DNA from: Biomphalaria glabrata
Lineage: Eukaryota > Mollusca > Gastropoda > Planorbidae
NCBI RefSeq assembly: GCF_947242115.1
Contig: NC_074716.1
Coordinates: 48,692,213 to 48,756,212, forward strand
DNA: 64,000 nucleotides
Direction: 5' to 3'
Shown: piece after piece, positions 11,501 to 21,509 of the stretch
Position numbering within the stretch: position 1 is the stretch's first letter
Layout: each line of letters opens with the position of its first letter
Notes under the pieces: model-generated
Database searches by the model: none
What the model was told of the DNA's origin: nothing
What the model saw: the letters and a program-made list of their open reading frames with translations, nothing else
Position numbers and translations under genes: made by a program

Positions 11501-13394
11501 GTTGAATTAGGCAAACAGCTTCATTTTGCACTAAAATAATCATGCCAATTAAGTGTGTAACTAGTCCATTAATTAGTAGAAATTTTAGGGAGGAGTCAAA
11601 ACATCTAATATGGTGAACACTATGCTTGAAAGTTATCAGATAATTTTTTTTTTATACATTCTGATGTATTTGTTGAAATAATATTGTTCTAATCATGCAT
11701 TGCAACAGTGCTCGTTGTGCGTACGACTAGGACAGGAAGACTCAATGAAAATAAGTTTATCAAGTAATTAGAGCAAGTCTTAACTGTTGAGAACTTAGGA
11801 GCAGTCTTTTGTGCTGCCTAAAGACTGTAGTGGGGACCAGGAGTGAAGCGTGGATGGCTGTTGTTGGTCCGTATTCAGGTTACTGGGAGCGGATTGGTAG
11901 AATTAGGAACGATACTCTTTGAATGTAGATGGTTGTTATGTGTTTGTCCTGGTAAAGTAAAAAGTAATACAGATGAAGTTCTCGCTAAACTATAAAGATT
12001 CATAGGGTTCCACTTTCAGACCTTGTAGTCTATAGGGCAGACGATGTGAAGGTTATTTGTTTCGTTTTCATCAAGAAGCGTGCTTGTTTTTTTATTTACA
12101 CACAATCTATGTAACAACAGTTTAAATTTTCCTACTTTTTTATATACACACAATCTATGTAACAACAGGCTCAATTTTCCTACTTTTTTATTTACACACA
12201 ATCTATGTAACAACAGTTTCAATTTTCCTACTTTTTTATTTACACACAATCTATGTAACAACAGGCTCAATTTTCCTACTTTTTTATATACACACAATCT
12301 ATGTAACAACAGTTTCAATTTTCCTACTTTTTTATATACACACAATCTATGTAACAACAGTTTCAATTTTCCTACTTTTCTATATACACACAATCTATGT
12401 AACAACAGGCTCAATTTTCCTACTTTTTTATATACACACAATCTATGTAACAACAGTTTCAATTTTCCTACTTTTTTATATACACACAAACTATGTAACA
12501 ACAGGCTCAATTTTCCTACTTTTTTATATACACACAATCTATGTAACAACAGTTTCAATTTTCCTACTTTTTTATATACACACAATCTATGTAACAACAG
12601 GCTCAATTTTCCTACTTTTTTATATACACACAATCTATGTAACAACAGTTTCAATTTTCCTACTTTTTTATATACACACAATCTATGTAACAACAGGTTC
12701 AATTTTCCTACTTGTACGTTCAGTCCCATGAGAGAATTAGTAAAGTAAGTTAAGTTCCCATTTTCAGACCTTGTGGTCTATACAGCAGACATCAGTTTCT
12801 GTGGCCTACGGTTAACGAGGGTGCCATGTAGCCAGCACTACGAACAACCGCCTTTACTTTTCTTCAACTAATGTTAGCTGGGTGGACTCAGAAGCGTCCA
12901 AAGATTAAAAATTCAAGGTCTGTACCAGGATTCGATCCCGGGACCCCCTGATCGGAAGCCAAGCGCTTTACCGATCAGCCGCCGTGTCTTCAATTAAGTT
13001 TCATAGCCCCATCTATTTCATTAAGGACTTGAGAAGCATGGCATTCATTTTAACAGACACCTAAAAAAAAAAAACACTATATCATTACATAAGGTAGATC
13101 ATAATGGAAAATTTGAAACAAAAGATACAAATAAATAAATAAAAATCAAATACTACTATTCTGACATCAAAAGCTGGTAGAAAATTCAATCTAAATAAAC
13201 ATGCAAGATATTCAAATCTTTTATTGTTCTTTTTAAATTTGATTATATTATTATTATTTATTATTTATTTTTATTATTATTATACATACATATATATTTT
13301 GTTAAAGAAGCTGGCTCCAGATTGGCTCTGCTAGATACGTCGCTCAAACGTAGAGTACTATCAAAAGCCGTTAATGTATGGGCAAACCTGCATG
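8506..13394 (+). CDS. Lectin gene B: secreted C-type-lectin-like protein, exons 1-3
   Basis: Exon 1 (8506-8554) encodes the signal peptide MRTKLVFILLFLSFSF and ends in phase 1 at GTAAGT. Exon 2 (10617-10787, 171 nt, phase 1 to phase 1) follows ...ACTAAG and ends before GTAAGT. It encodes GRELKNNKRIRR, then KC, YRPYE, KLCIYHS, TTYFEAVS, ICK, the first half of a C-type lectin-like domain. Exon 3 (13308-13394, 87 nt, phase 1 to phase 1) follows ...GTTAAAG and ends before GTATGT. It continues the domain with KAGSRLALLDTSLKRR and VNVWANLH. Joined, CKKAGSRL matches the family pattern C-x3-G-x2-L. The remaining domain (WIGL/WND region, last two cysteines) was not found downstream, so the gene is partial or its end is displaced. 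Introns hold a LINE 3' end, a (GAT)n array and a minisatellite. Gene B is more diverged than A and C are from each other. Confidence 0.75.
8770..9034 (-). mobile_element. I-clade LINE 3' end (nimbus-like), 5' truncated
   Basis: The minus frame encodes MYRKLKIRTSEICPCGVSPE followed by NADHVLQNCSLYQEAR. This is the CCHC-type zinc motif found after the RNase H domain at the end of I-clade LINE ORF2. It is nearly the same as 17788-18011. The element ends in a GAA-rich tail near 8770. A 7-bp match, aacattt, at 8763-8769 and 9035-9041 may be its target duplication. It lies in intron 1 of lectin gene B. Confidence 0.82.
9180..9560. repeat. AT-rich dispersed repeat, copy 3
   Basis: Shares GAACAATTATTTATTG-like, GAATCAATCA, ATTAATTATTGGTAATT and TCGAACAAGGGAAA pieces with copies 1 and 2. 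No coding frame. Confidence 0.55.
9838..10383. repeat. Long (GAT/GAG)n trinucleotide array in intron 1 of lectin gene B
   Basis: About 545 bp are built almost only of GAT triplets with GAG, AAT and TAG variants in longer repeating patterns (for example GATGATGATGATTAGGAG recurring at 9895, 10007, 10073). All frames on both strands are open as low-complexity peptides, which is a consequence of the repeat and not coding. Some LINEs here end in short (GAT)n tails (21175, 58460), so an expanded tail is a possible origin. Confidence 0.95.
11155..11640. repeat. Duplicated block of about 485 bp, copy 1 (intron 2 of lectin gene B)
   Basis: This segment, beginning GATTGAATTCGAGGCTTATT and ending near AACATCTAATATGGTGAACA, is about 90% matched by 60545-61020. 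In the 60-kb block it interrupts sequence that is continuous at 8100-8200, so it behaves as an inserted unit. No clear termini or coding capacity. Confidence 0.75.
11641..12003. other. No feature recognised (intron 2 of lectin gene B)
   Basis: Mixed-composition sequence with no open frame, repeat or RNA gene that I can identify. Confidence 0.4.
12004..12070 (-). mobile_element. SINE 3' half fragment next to the minisatellite
   Basis: Matches the tRNA-unrelated end of the SINE family (tttcagaccttgtagtctat, agggcagacgatgtgaaggt). It breaks off where the 48-bp minisatellite begins. A fuller copy lies on the other side at 12745-12995. Confidence 0.65.
12083..12718. repeat. 48-bp minisatellite with alternating (96-bp) units, about 13 copies
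   Basis: The unit contains CCTACTTTTTTATATACACA and CAATCTATGTAACAACAG and then either gctcaat or tttcaat. The two endings mostly alternate, giving a 96-bp higher-order period. Because 48 is divisible by three, both strands are open as repeated 16-residue peptides. This is not evidence of a gene. It lies in intron 2 of lectin gene B. Confidence 0.95.
12745..12997 (-). mobile_element. tRNA-derived SINE, copy 2
   Basis: On the minus strand: CGGCGGCTGATCGGTAAAGC (A box region), GGGATCGAATCCTGG (B box region), then the family body ending in CCACAAGGTCTGAAAATGGG. Slightly eroded; it is not a tRNA gene because no anticodon stem can be folded into a normal tRNA. Confidence 0.85.
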
Positions 13395-14052
13395 GTATGT
13401 TGTTGTTTTTTTTTAAATATTATTTTACAGGAAAGGCTTCTGTGGTTGTTTTCTTTTTCTTTGTAATCACTCATGTTTATCAGCTTGCAAACTTATAATT
13501 CATCTTATTGAGCGATTCTTTTACTCTTAATAAATAATGAATAATAGATTTAGAAAAAAAAGAACATTTTAATCCTGGCCCCTTCCACCCCGAGGAAGAA
13601 TCTATTTTAGCTAATGTTTATGTCACAGCTTTCCTATTATATTTATAATAATAAATCTATAGAATCTACCTCAGGTCTCGATACGTCTAGGTGTCCCTGT
13701 TTCAGTTCTAGTTAACGAAATAAAACAATTAAACCACTAGATCAAACACATAAACTTTAATCAGCTTTACTTCATATCACTCACGCTGGTCTCTCTCTGA
13801 CCAACCTCTGACAACAAAACACATTTCCGGTCATTCGCGCAGAGTGTAAAAATAGATTATACATACATACAAACATTCATCCGTGACAGTGTATATTTAG
13901 TAGATAATCAAATGCCGAGCCTCGCTCGTTGAATAATTTGTTGAGGAAATATATTGACTTATTTTGGATCGGGTCAAGACTTCCAATTCGAAAAGTAGCT
14001 GTTCTTTTAGTCCTATATGTCAATGTACATGGCGATTAGAAAAGAAAGTCTC
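13395..14052. other. No further lectin exon confirmed
   Basis: A good acceptor (TATTATTTTACAG, ending 13430) could join gene B exon 3 in phase to a short frame reading GKASVVVFFFFVITHVYQ before a stop near 13498. That peptide lacks every landmark of the second half of a lectin domain, so I do not call it. The rest to 14052 shows nothing recognisable. Confidence 0.35.
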
Positions 14053-14133
14053 TTAACTCTTTCTCTCCTAACTGACGATACCAACGTTGATTCCATCAGA
14101 ACGTGTTAAATAATAACGGGGAGAAAGAGTTAA
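14053..14133. mobile_element. TTAA-flanked MITE, copy 2
   Basis: Begins TTAACTCTTTCTCTCCTAAC and ends GGGGAGAAAGAGTTAA. Same family as 4802, 18716 and 43786, here in reverse orientation relative to 4802. Confidence 0.85.
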
Positions 14134-14559
14134 GTCTCCAATACAAAACACGCCGGTATGGACAGTATCAGTTAGAAACTCCTGCCCCTAACGATACCAA
14201 GACTATATTTACTTTAATGAGTAATGGATTTTAAATTTGATCGCCACAGCGGCCCATGACAATATGCATGAACTACACTTGCAAATGTAGTCAAGAAAAG
14301 GTTGTGTCTTAGAATAGAACATGCGATATGCAAAGACTGGAAACCAATAGAAGAACAAGAAAAATATACATTTGAGCAGGGTCTGCTCTATTCTGTGGTG
14401 ACACTGTACAACATAGACCACAGCATAAAGCAAGAAACATGATTTCTGGACTGCGTGAATGCTAAGACGCAACCCTGCTTTACCCCATTTGATATTGCAA
14501 AATTCTGATGTTTCTGCGTAGTCTTTCGTACCTTGACATAATCTTTCAGTGTTCTTTTC

Positions 14560-14890
14560 TGCTAACAGCTTTTGTTAAATCCTCATTTATTGTGAAATAG
14601 ATACCTTTTTGTTCCTTTTTTTTTTACTGAAGCTGCTTTGCCACATCATGTCGATGGTTCCACACTCCGTTCTGAGGCCGCATTGGCTTTCTGAAAGTAG
14701 TCCTTATCTGAGCCCGTATAGTTCATATGTGAGAGGATTTTCTCAGCAATAGATGGAAGAGATATTCCTCTGTGGTTGTCGCAGATTTGGCGGTTTGCTT
14801 CTTTTTGCCTCTATCTTTGAAGAATTGTCTCCCATTCCCATATAAGTAATAACAGATCCTGAATTCTTTCAATTAGGGGTTTTACCAGAA
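14560..14890 (-). mobile_element. LINE reverse transcriptase fragment
   Basis: The minus strand reads CDNHRGISLPSIAEKILSHM, the conserved N-terminal palm segment of LINE reverse transcriptases, then a degenerate ...YFQKANAASERSVEP. Frames are broken after that. Too short to name a clade. Confidence 0.7.
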
Positions 14891-14964
14891 AATTTAGTTT
14901 TGGCGACCCAGAAATTCTTTTCCTCAACTAATTCATATTGTTATAAATCTTCTCCTGCGCCACG

Positions 14965-15155
14965 CTTATGATGTGCACTAGCGCACCGTTCATCAGGAGA
15001 AAGAAATTCCGCTGCCGAGGACAGACGTAGACGGCGAAAAGAAAATCTAAATTGACCACCTGCGGACAATGGCTATGCTTGCGCTAAGTGTGGCAAAATA
15101 TGTAGGTCACAGCTGGGACTGCGTAGCCACGGGAAATATTCCTCAATAATCTTCT
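14965..15155 (+). mobile_element. LINE ORF2 C-terminal zinc finger and 3' end
   Basis: The plus strand encodes DNGYACAKCGKICRSQLGLR followed by SHGKYSS and a stop near 15150. This is the CxxC...H finger that ends ORF2 in one group of LINEs. It is followed within 30 bases by a TATC/AT microsatellite tail. It faces the opposite way to the fragment at 14560-14890, so it is a separate insertion. Confidence 0.72.
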
Positions 15156-15180
15156 GACTCGAGGACAATAAAAGACAAGA

Positions 15181-15182
15181 TA

Positions 15183-15248
<66 letters not shown>

Positions 15249-15250
15249 GA
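15181..15250. repeat. (ATCT)n and (AT)n microsatellites
   Basis: Nine ATCT units followed by about 16 AT units at the end of the preceding LINE. Confidence 0.92.
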
Positions 15251-16189
15251 CAATATGGCAATTAATTCATTGTGTAACAATTTGTCCGTTGTCAACAGAT
15301 GATGAACGATGCCATTGCTTCCTATGCGAACCAGTCCTTACTTTTGAGATGTGTCGCACAGTGAATAAACTATTTCTTTGTGAGAAAGTCATTTAAAGCT
15401 TTTGACGATCTCTTTTGATACTGTGAACAAATAAACTAAAAGATTGTTAACATTTTACCTTTTTGTTGAGTTGTTTTTGTTAAGACCACAACTTTGTTGC
15501 TCAGTGTCTTTCAATGGAATGTAATAGTCCTCCCGACGTAGTACTTGTGAATGGTTGGTTGGTTTTCTTTCAGTTTGAGTGCGAAGACCCCCGAGTTAGC
15601 AATTCCTTGCTTTTTTGAAAATAGACTTGCGCGCCTTTTATTTCTGTTAATACAGAGTGCCGCACCTTGATATTTAGGCCAGTCTAAAGAATGTGACGTC
15701 ACGTGATCATTCCACATAAAAGCGGGAAAAATGGGGGGGGGGGGTTGTTAACGTTTTATAGCGTTCTAGGTTCTACATTTATTTTTTTCGCGGGGGGGGG
15801 GGCAATTGGAAGAGGTAGTTTTAGTTTTTCAGTCAGTCAGAATGTGAATATACACATTACTAGGTAAGGTACAAAGTTGGCTAGTTTATTTGATCATCAC
15901 TAGTTTATTTGATCATCACTTATATCATAGTATGGGGGCGCTGTGGGGGGGGGGGGGTCCTGGGATCGAATCTCGGTGAAGTCTTGAATTTCTACTTTCT
16001 TGTTCTGAAAACTCTTTAAGACATTGGACTGGAATTTAATCTGTGCAGAGGTCAAACCTGTGATAACGCAGCCACAATGAGAGGCCGTCTGTCTCTTAGA
16101 CATAAATCCAAAGGCAACATTTCTGAACTGTGATAATCTCTCTCTGAACATGGCAGCTCTTCATTCTGCTGAGATAGATCCAGCGATTG
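15251..16189. other. No gene recognised; G-tracts
   Basis: Contains poly-G runs at 15734, 15794 and 15945, and a short direct duplication of tagtttatttgatcatcact at 15881 and 15901. A TGACGTCACGTG motif lies at 15694. No coding frame that I trust. Confidence 0.4.
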
Positions 16190-17492
16190 TCACCTTTTTT
16201 TTTTGGTACTGTTCATGAATTGTTCAACTTTTTTTCCAATTCACTCCAGAGATGGGCTAAACTGAAAGAAACTGGAGCCGGGAGTTTTAAAAAGGAGAGT
16301 AATACAAGATGGTAGGCAAGAGAGGAAGCTAAGTCAGCAGTTTCCTTGCATCTCGACAAAATCATCAAGCTGTTGGAGAAACTTTCTAAATCAACAACTG
16401 ATAGAATGGACACTGAAAGCAATGTACAGATTCTTCCTCATGCAGTGGAAAATTAAGAATTGTTTGCTTATCTAGAATTCTGGTCAAATCTACTGCTCCA
16501 AATCAATATAGTTTAGGAGAAACAATAAAAGTCTGGACTGCACATACGGGAAGATGCTGATGAAATTAAAACCCTTTCATGCTTTCTGCAAAATGATGAG
16601 AAACTGACGAAACGGATCACCCAATCCATCAAAAAAAACAAAAGAAGATAGTGAATGCTAAGGAGTTCCTGTAATAAAAACAACTAGAAGAAAGAAAAGA
16701 CTTGAAGAGTTGAGTTCTTATGTAGGGCTGTCAATAGAACTGCAATTCAAACTTGTTTCGACAGAAGTGCTGGACAGACTTCATACGGAGATGAAGGGCA
16801 CATTCCAAAGGCTGGAAAACTATGTGGACACCTTTAGGTTTCTTCTGAACCAAGACACTTCTTGGAGTCTATGGATGATGACACGCTGACGAAAAACTGT
16901 AGGATGAAAAACAGGCAAATCGCTTGTTCAATGACGTCATTGATGCACGAGCACTTTTCATCAACAAAACAGTGCCACAATCACCAATTGACATATTTAA
17001 GAAACTGGCTTCAAATGGTAATGATGTGTGCTCACACCTTCCAACATCCATTCGAATACTGCTAACTCTGGCCACTTCCATTGCATCATGTGAGAGATCA
17101 TTCTTCAAGCTTAAGTTAATCCAAAACTATCTCAGGGGCACAATGCCGCAAGAAAAGCTTAGCAAGGCTTTAATGTCAGCGGAGTCACAAAAATTAGACA
17201 CTATTGATGTAGATGTTATAAATGCTTTTGCTGTACAGAAAGCAGGCCCTGAATCAATACGAATTGAGATTTATCACTTGTGCATTATTTCGCCAATAAA
17301 CAACGGTATCATTCATTAAAAGAGTCTTAAAGATTATTTACTGTTAATTTGACTTGATATACTGTACCAATGGGAATGTAGGGTTATATATTTATTAAGT
17401 ACATTATCTTATGTCATGATGTCGAATGTTAAAATGCAAGGGGCCCCCAAAGAATTCAATCCCCCCGGGCCCCAAATCCCTAGCTACGCTTC
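16190..17492 (+). mobile_element. hAT transposon remnant (ZMYM1-like transposase), left end missing
   Basis: Broken frames on the plus strand give HELFNFFSNSLQRWAKLKET near 16215, STEVLDRLHTEMKGTFQRLE near 16757, and a final open stretch (16924-17319) with LPTSIRILLTLATSIASCER then SFFKLKLIQNYLRGTM. The last is the hAT C-terminal dimerisation domain. Several stops and shifts make it a pseudogene. A terminal sequence reading inward CAGAAGCGTAGCTAGGGATT ends at 17492; the matching left end was not found. Confidence 0.82.
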
Positions 17493-17504
17493 TGTCACTA
17501 ACTA

Positions 17505-18052
17505 GAGCGAGGACAGTGACATTAGTGAGACTGGCGATTTATTGCGGATGCGCACATATAGAACTAGAAGGAAATGAGAAGGCTGACACACTCGCCAAGA
17601 GAGGTAAAACAAACTCACAATTAAATTGCACTATATCCAGAAGAAATGAAGATACTAATAGTGAATAAAATAAATGAGAAATGGACAAGCTCTCATCCGA
17701 ATCACAAGAAAGATGACGCCTATTATAAGCTATCCCGACAAGACCAACGTGTAATCTCTCGACTCAGGACCGGACATAACAGAATGAAACAACATATGTA
17801 CCGGAAGCTCAAAATTGAAACCACTGAAATCTGCCCATGTGGAGTGTCACCAGAGAATGCTGACCATGTCCTTCAAAACTGCTCTCTTTACCAAGAGGCC
17901 CGAACAAGACACTGCCCCCAAAACACTCCAATAAAAAGAAAACTATATGGAGAGCTTCTTGATTTGGAAACCACTGCGCAGATCATCTCGTATATTGTTC
18001 TTGTCATCTGAACGCTCCAACATGAGAACGAGGAAGAAGAGGAAGAAGAAAT
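17505..18052 (+). mobile_element. I-clade LINE 3' end: RNase H tail plus zinc motif
   Basis: The first frame ends the RNase H domain (CGCAHIELEGNEKADTLAKR). After a frame change near 17650 a second frame (to 18011) carries SRLRTGHNRMKQHMYRKLKI and the zinc motif CPCGVSPENADHVLQNC. The short 3' UTR ends in GAAGAAGAGGAAGAAGAA. RNase H plus this finger is the I-clade arrangement, as in the nimbus element of Biomphalaria. The hAT at 18061 inserted directly behind the tail. Confidence 0.85.
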
Positions 18053-18715
18053 GGCGGATGCATGGGCGCCCTCAGGGGGATGCAAGGGGGTGCACTTGCA
18101 CCCCCCTAGATTCAGGACAGTCAAATTCTAGCCTTTTTTTTTTTGCACCGTCAGATTAATCAAAATCTAATTAACAACTGAACAAGTAGTGTTTCCACTG
18201 GTCACTAAAGTAGCCTACAGTTGTAGTAGACTAGACTAGGCTTATCAGGAATTGATGGATAACCATCTGCACCCCTCTGATTTCTGAATAACCAACTTTT
18301 AGCCAGTTTTATTTTTTTCACCTTCAAATCAATTAACTTCTGCTAGGATGCAACTTAACATGTAGTGCTTCCACTGTAATAATGTTAATTAGGGTAGCTA
18401 TAATTGTAATAAACTAGAATAGACTAATCTGCAGTTCGTGTCCGACGGTGTGCGCTTTATTATAGGCTTACAATTAAATATTCAATACAATGTTCATCGT
18501 GACAATTTTTCACTTGCACACTATTATAGTTATATTTTTATATTTAATAAAGGCCTAGAATATGTTTGGGTTTTTTTTTTGGGTCTTGGAGGACAAATTC
18601 TTGCCAGCTGTCTTTCGATTTGATATATGTAAATGTTTCTTTGAACAAGATTGAGGAGTGCAGTTATCTTGGTAAATATATTTACGTCTTGCGGAGTTGC
18701 GGTCATTGATAGCGC

Positions 18716-18796
18716 TTAACTCTTTCTCTCCGTAATGATTTACCACATTCTGGTGAAATCAACGCTGGCATCGTCAGTTAGGAGAGAAATAGTTAA
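18716..18796. mobile_element. TTAA-flanked MITE, copy 3 (nested in hAT)
   Basis: TTAACTCTTTCTCTCCGTAA to GGAGAGAAATAGTTAA with TTAA at both ends. It is the copy closest to the apparent consensus. Confidence 0.86.
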
Positions 18797-18904
18797 TAAA
18801 ATAGCAGATTAAACACGTCGACCGGTTGAGAAGAGATATGAGGAAGTTCTTCCCATGCCCAAAACGTTGATTTCTATCGACGGAGTACTGGCAACAGCAT
18901 GAAT

Positions 18905-19330
18905 TAACTGCATTTTCTTGGTATTTCGGTAATATATATAGTTCGTCCATCGTGGTTCGACGATGACCACTTTGTCATCCAGGGGGCTGAGGGCTTTGCA
19001 CTGGGGGTTTTATGCCTCCTCATGTGGCTGGTGAGACCTATGTGAGCCCGGAATGTTCGGCCGCACACTGGGCAGGTTATTCCAGCTGGAGCTAGTGTCG
19101 TGGGCCTTGCTTTTCTTTTCTGGCGTTTTTCTTCTGCCAGCGTTGTTCTTTTTTTCCTCAGCAACCTGTGCGCCAGTTTTCGGTAATGAAACTGCTCTGA
19201 ATTGATGTGTTTGGGCGTTGGATTTGTTGACGGCGATTGTATTTGAGAAGAATTCATAGGATTTGTCCCTGTTGGTAAGAGAGACGCACTGCCTGTATCT
19301 AACGTCATTGTCAGCGAAGACATTATGTAA
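18905..19330 (-). mobile_element. LINE ORF2 C-terminal zinc finger and 3' UTR (nested in hAT)
   Basis: The minus frame carries the basic segment FHYRKLAHRLLRKKR, then ITCPVCGRTFRAHIGLTSHM and RRHKTPS, a C2H2 finger at the end of a LINE ORF2. The 3' UTR contains GTGGTCATCGTCGAACCACG and ends in a TATATATA tail. A second copy with the same finger and UTR lies at 57180-57385. It interrupts the hAT at 18061-20470. Confidence 0.75.
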
Positions 19331-19429
19331 AGTCATGGAAAAACTACTCGGCCAAGACTACGATGGCTGCCCCCGTGATGGGTTGCATTCAGAACTGTGT
19401 TCAGGCTAGGATTCATGAAAATTTCCAAA

Positions 19430-20130
19430 AACAGACCTTGTCCGTTGCGCGTCCTACAGACTTAAACTTGTTATCATTGGCCTGAATGACGTTTCAGATA
19501 TGCGGGATGCTGTTGGTGTCATCAAGAAGATTATCTATTTCTTCCGTAACGGTCCCAAGCGAGAGCGTTGGTGCTAAATTTACCTCTTTTGCGTGAGTCA
19601 CGATGGACAGAGAAACGCGAATTAATTCGCGCTTTAAGTCACAACTTTGAGAAGATCTTTGACTGTTTTAAAATAACGATTGTAAGTGAAACCAGACAAT
19701 CTGCATATGTAAAATTAGTGCCTGCTTCTCGTGTGTTTCTGATTTGTCTTTTCATTGTCGTCCATTACTCACCCGTTCTTGAACCAGTTTCCCTGATGTT
19801 GCATTCTGTCCATCTTAACACAAGAGGCCGCTTAGCAGCACATCAGCTGTCACATTAATGACATAATCAAAAACCAACATGACCATGCTGAGGAACATGA
19901 GTTGATGCTGCCGAGACTTTGCAGTCGACAGATACACCTAGCAAAAACCACATGTTTGCATTTTGGGATTATTCCAGAACACGTGACTTTACATTCCGTG
20001 TCTTGATTTCTTCATTAACGTCTCGCTTTTCAAGCAATAATCATGTTCAGTTCAACCTGTTTTGTCTACATCCTAAATCGATTCAAGAATTGCAACGTGC
20101 AAAACAATACCAGAACTGCCAGATAAGCGT
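19430..20130 (+). pseudogene. Decayed hAT transposase (within 18061-20470)
   Basis: Pieces in three frames, in the right order: IGLNDVSDMRDAVGVIKKII near 19480, LPLLRESRWTEKRELIRALS near 19585, SRVFLICLFIVVHYSPVLEP near 19730, and SLTSRFSSNNHVQFNLFCLH near 20015. These match the core and C-terminal part of ZMYM1-like hAT transposases (…C.TRW..K..., …FS.FSLHP…). At least four frame changes or stops; not functional. Confidence 0.75.
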
Positions 20131-20480
20131 TCATTGCCGGCTTGTCCATCGCGACCAGAAGCAATACAATAATTAATGTATTGACAGTTATGGCAGAGTT
20201 GGCATTTTTTGTTTGATCGACCGTTCGGAAAATGCGGGCCGCACGGATAAACATTAAATAATTTTTTTCACGTTAGTTATTTTATTTTTTTTTATTTCAT
20301 GAAACAAGTATTTACAGTGAACTTAATATCACATAGGTATGGGGGGGGGGCGAGGGGGCACCTTTTCTTTTCTTTAATATTCTCTGTATTAAAAAAAAAA
20401 TGAAGCTACGACTTTGAGCCATAGGTGGCAACTTGCACACCCCTTTAAAAAAATCCTGCGGGCACCCATGGGCGGATGCA

Positions 20481-21174
20481 CTGTGGTCTCTACGTTTCGA
20501 CATGACCGGTACCTGCAAATTAATGTACTTACTTACTTGTCACAATGGATTACAGGTATACTAAATTGTGAATGCCACACCAATAGGCCTACTATTTGTT
20601 TTCTTGAGGTTTAGAATGAGATCGCTTCCCAACGTCAACTTTACAAGCAGAGAGCGAACTTTATTAAGACCCACTCCCCCCCCCCCACTGGTATGTGCAT
20701 AGTTTCCGTTATGCTATTTATATGAGAAAAATACATTTTGTAAGCCCTGTACCTTTGTTAACTCCCGCAGAGTGTCCGTCCGTTTGTAAACATTTGTATA
20801 ACACGCTGGTTATATGCGCGAGAATACGGTAATTTGATCGCTTCTTCATAATTACATTAAATTTAAAGACACTTTTAGAAACAAAATGTGGTGTTAACAA
20901 AGCAACTTATCAACAAAAATCAAATTTCAGAGTCTTTTAGTTTATTTTCCATAGTATCGAAGACATTGTCTAGAGCTTTATACAATATTTATCTGACAAA
21001 GATAGACTTTTGGATCCGTTATGCACATGTGGTAAGTAAGATTTATGCAACGCAAGCAGGAACACAAAGTTTCATCATCTAAACAAGAACAAAATAAAAT
21101 AATACTTAAATAAAAAACAAAGCTTATTGTAGTAAATCTAATGCAAGCACTCAACGAAAGGCAGGAGGTCATCA
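20481..21174. other. No gene recognised
   Basis: Unassigned sequence with a C-run at 20675. No frame with recognisable similarity. Confidence 0.4.
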
Positions 21175-21475
21175 TCATCATCATCATCAAACTCCATTAG
21201 AGTGAGGGCTTGAGAGGCTCAAATCCTCTCTTGCAATAGCCCTCGACAGAAACCTTGCTGTCTTGCGTAGTGCATAAATGTCGCCATACAGATCGAGAAC
21301 TTTTGGTTTCCCAGACCTGTCGAGACGGAGATCAGCAAGTCTGGGGCGGTCAAACAGAATATGAGGCACGGTTTCCTCTTCTTCCCCGCAGCGGGGGCAC
21401 CGTGAATCAAAATTTGGCCATAGCCGCGAGAAAGGCAGGGGGTAACAATAGACGATGTATTTATTTACAGCTATA
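21175..21475 (-). mobile_element. RNase H-type LINE 3' end with (GAT)n tail
   Basis: The minus frame encodes FSRLWPNFDSRCPRCGEEEE, TVPHILF, and LYGDIYALRKTARFLSRAIA, ending near 21187. This is the CxxC...H finger region that follows RNase H in I/R1-type LINEs, related to 53266-53500 (shared LYGxxxALRxTAxFL). The tail on the minus strand is TGATGATGATGATGATGA. Confidence 0.78.
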
Positions 21476-21509
21476 AACAAATACTTAGACATGGACTTCA
21501 GTTATCAAG

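Larger units (their letters stand above)
18061..20470 (+). mobile_element. 2.4-kb hAT transposon with intact 8-bp target duplication and nested insertions
   Basis: Termini are CATGGGCGCCCTCAGG on the left and, inward from the right, CATGGGTGCCCGCAGG. A perfect 8-bp duplication, ggcggatg, lies at 18053-18060 and 20471-20478. The left subterminal region is a tandem duplication of about 165 bp (18098-18430). A decayed transposase lies at 19430-20130 on the plus strand. A TTAA MITE (18716-18796) and a LINE 3' end (18905-19330, minus) are nested inside. Transposase, ends and 8-bp target agree on hAT. Confidence 0.85.

Noticed and set aside
12016-12748. Two opposite long frames of repeated 16-residue units
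   Set aside because: The 48-bp minisatellite unit is a multiple of three and stop-free on both strands, with no start context or domain.
13431-13498. Exon 4 of lectin gene B
   Set aside because: The acceptor and phase are good, but the encoded hydrophobic peptide lacks lectin-domain landmarks and no donor or homologue supports it.
14209-14472. Minus-strand 87-residue hydrophobic frame
   Set aside because: No recognisable family, no splice or promoter context, and surrounded by transposon fragments. Probably chance.
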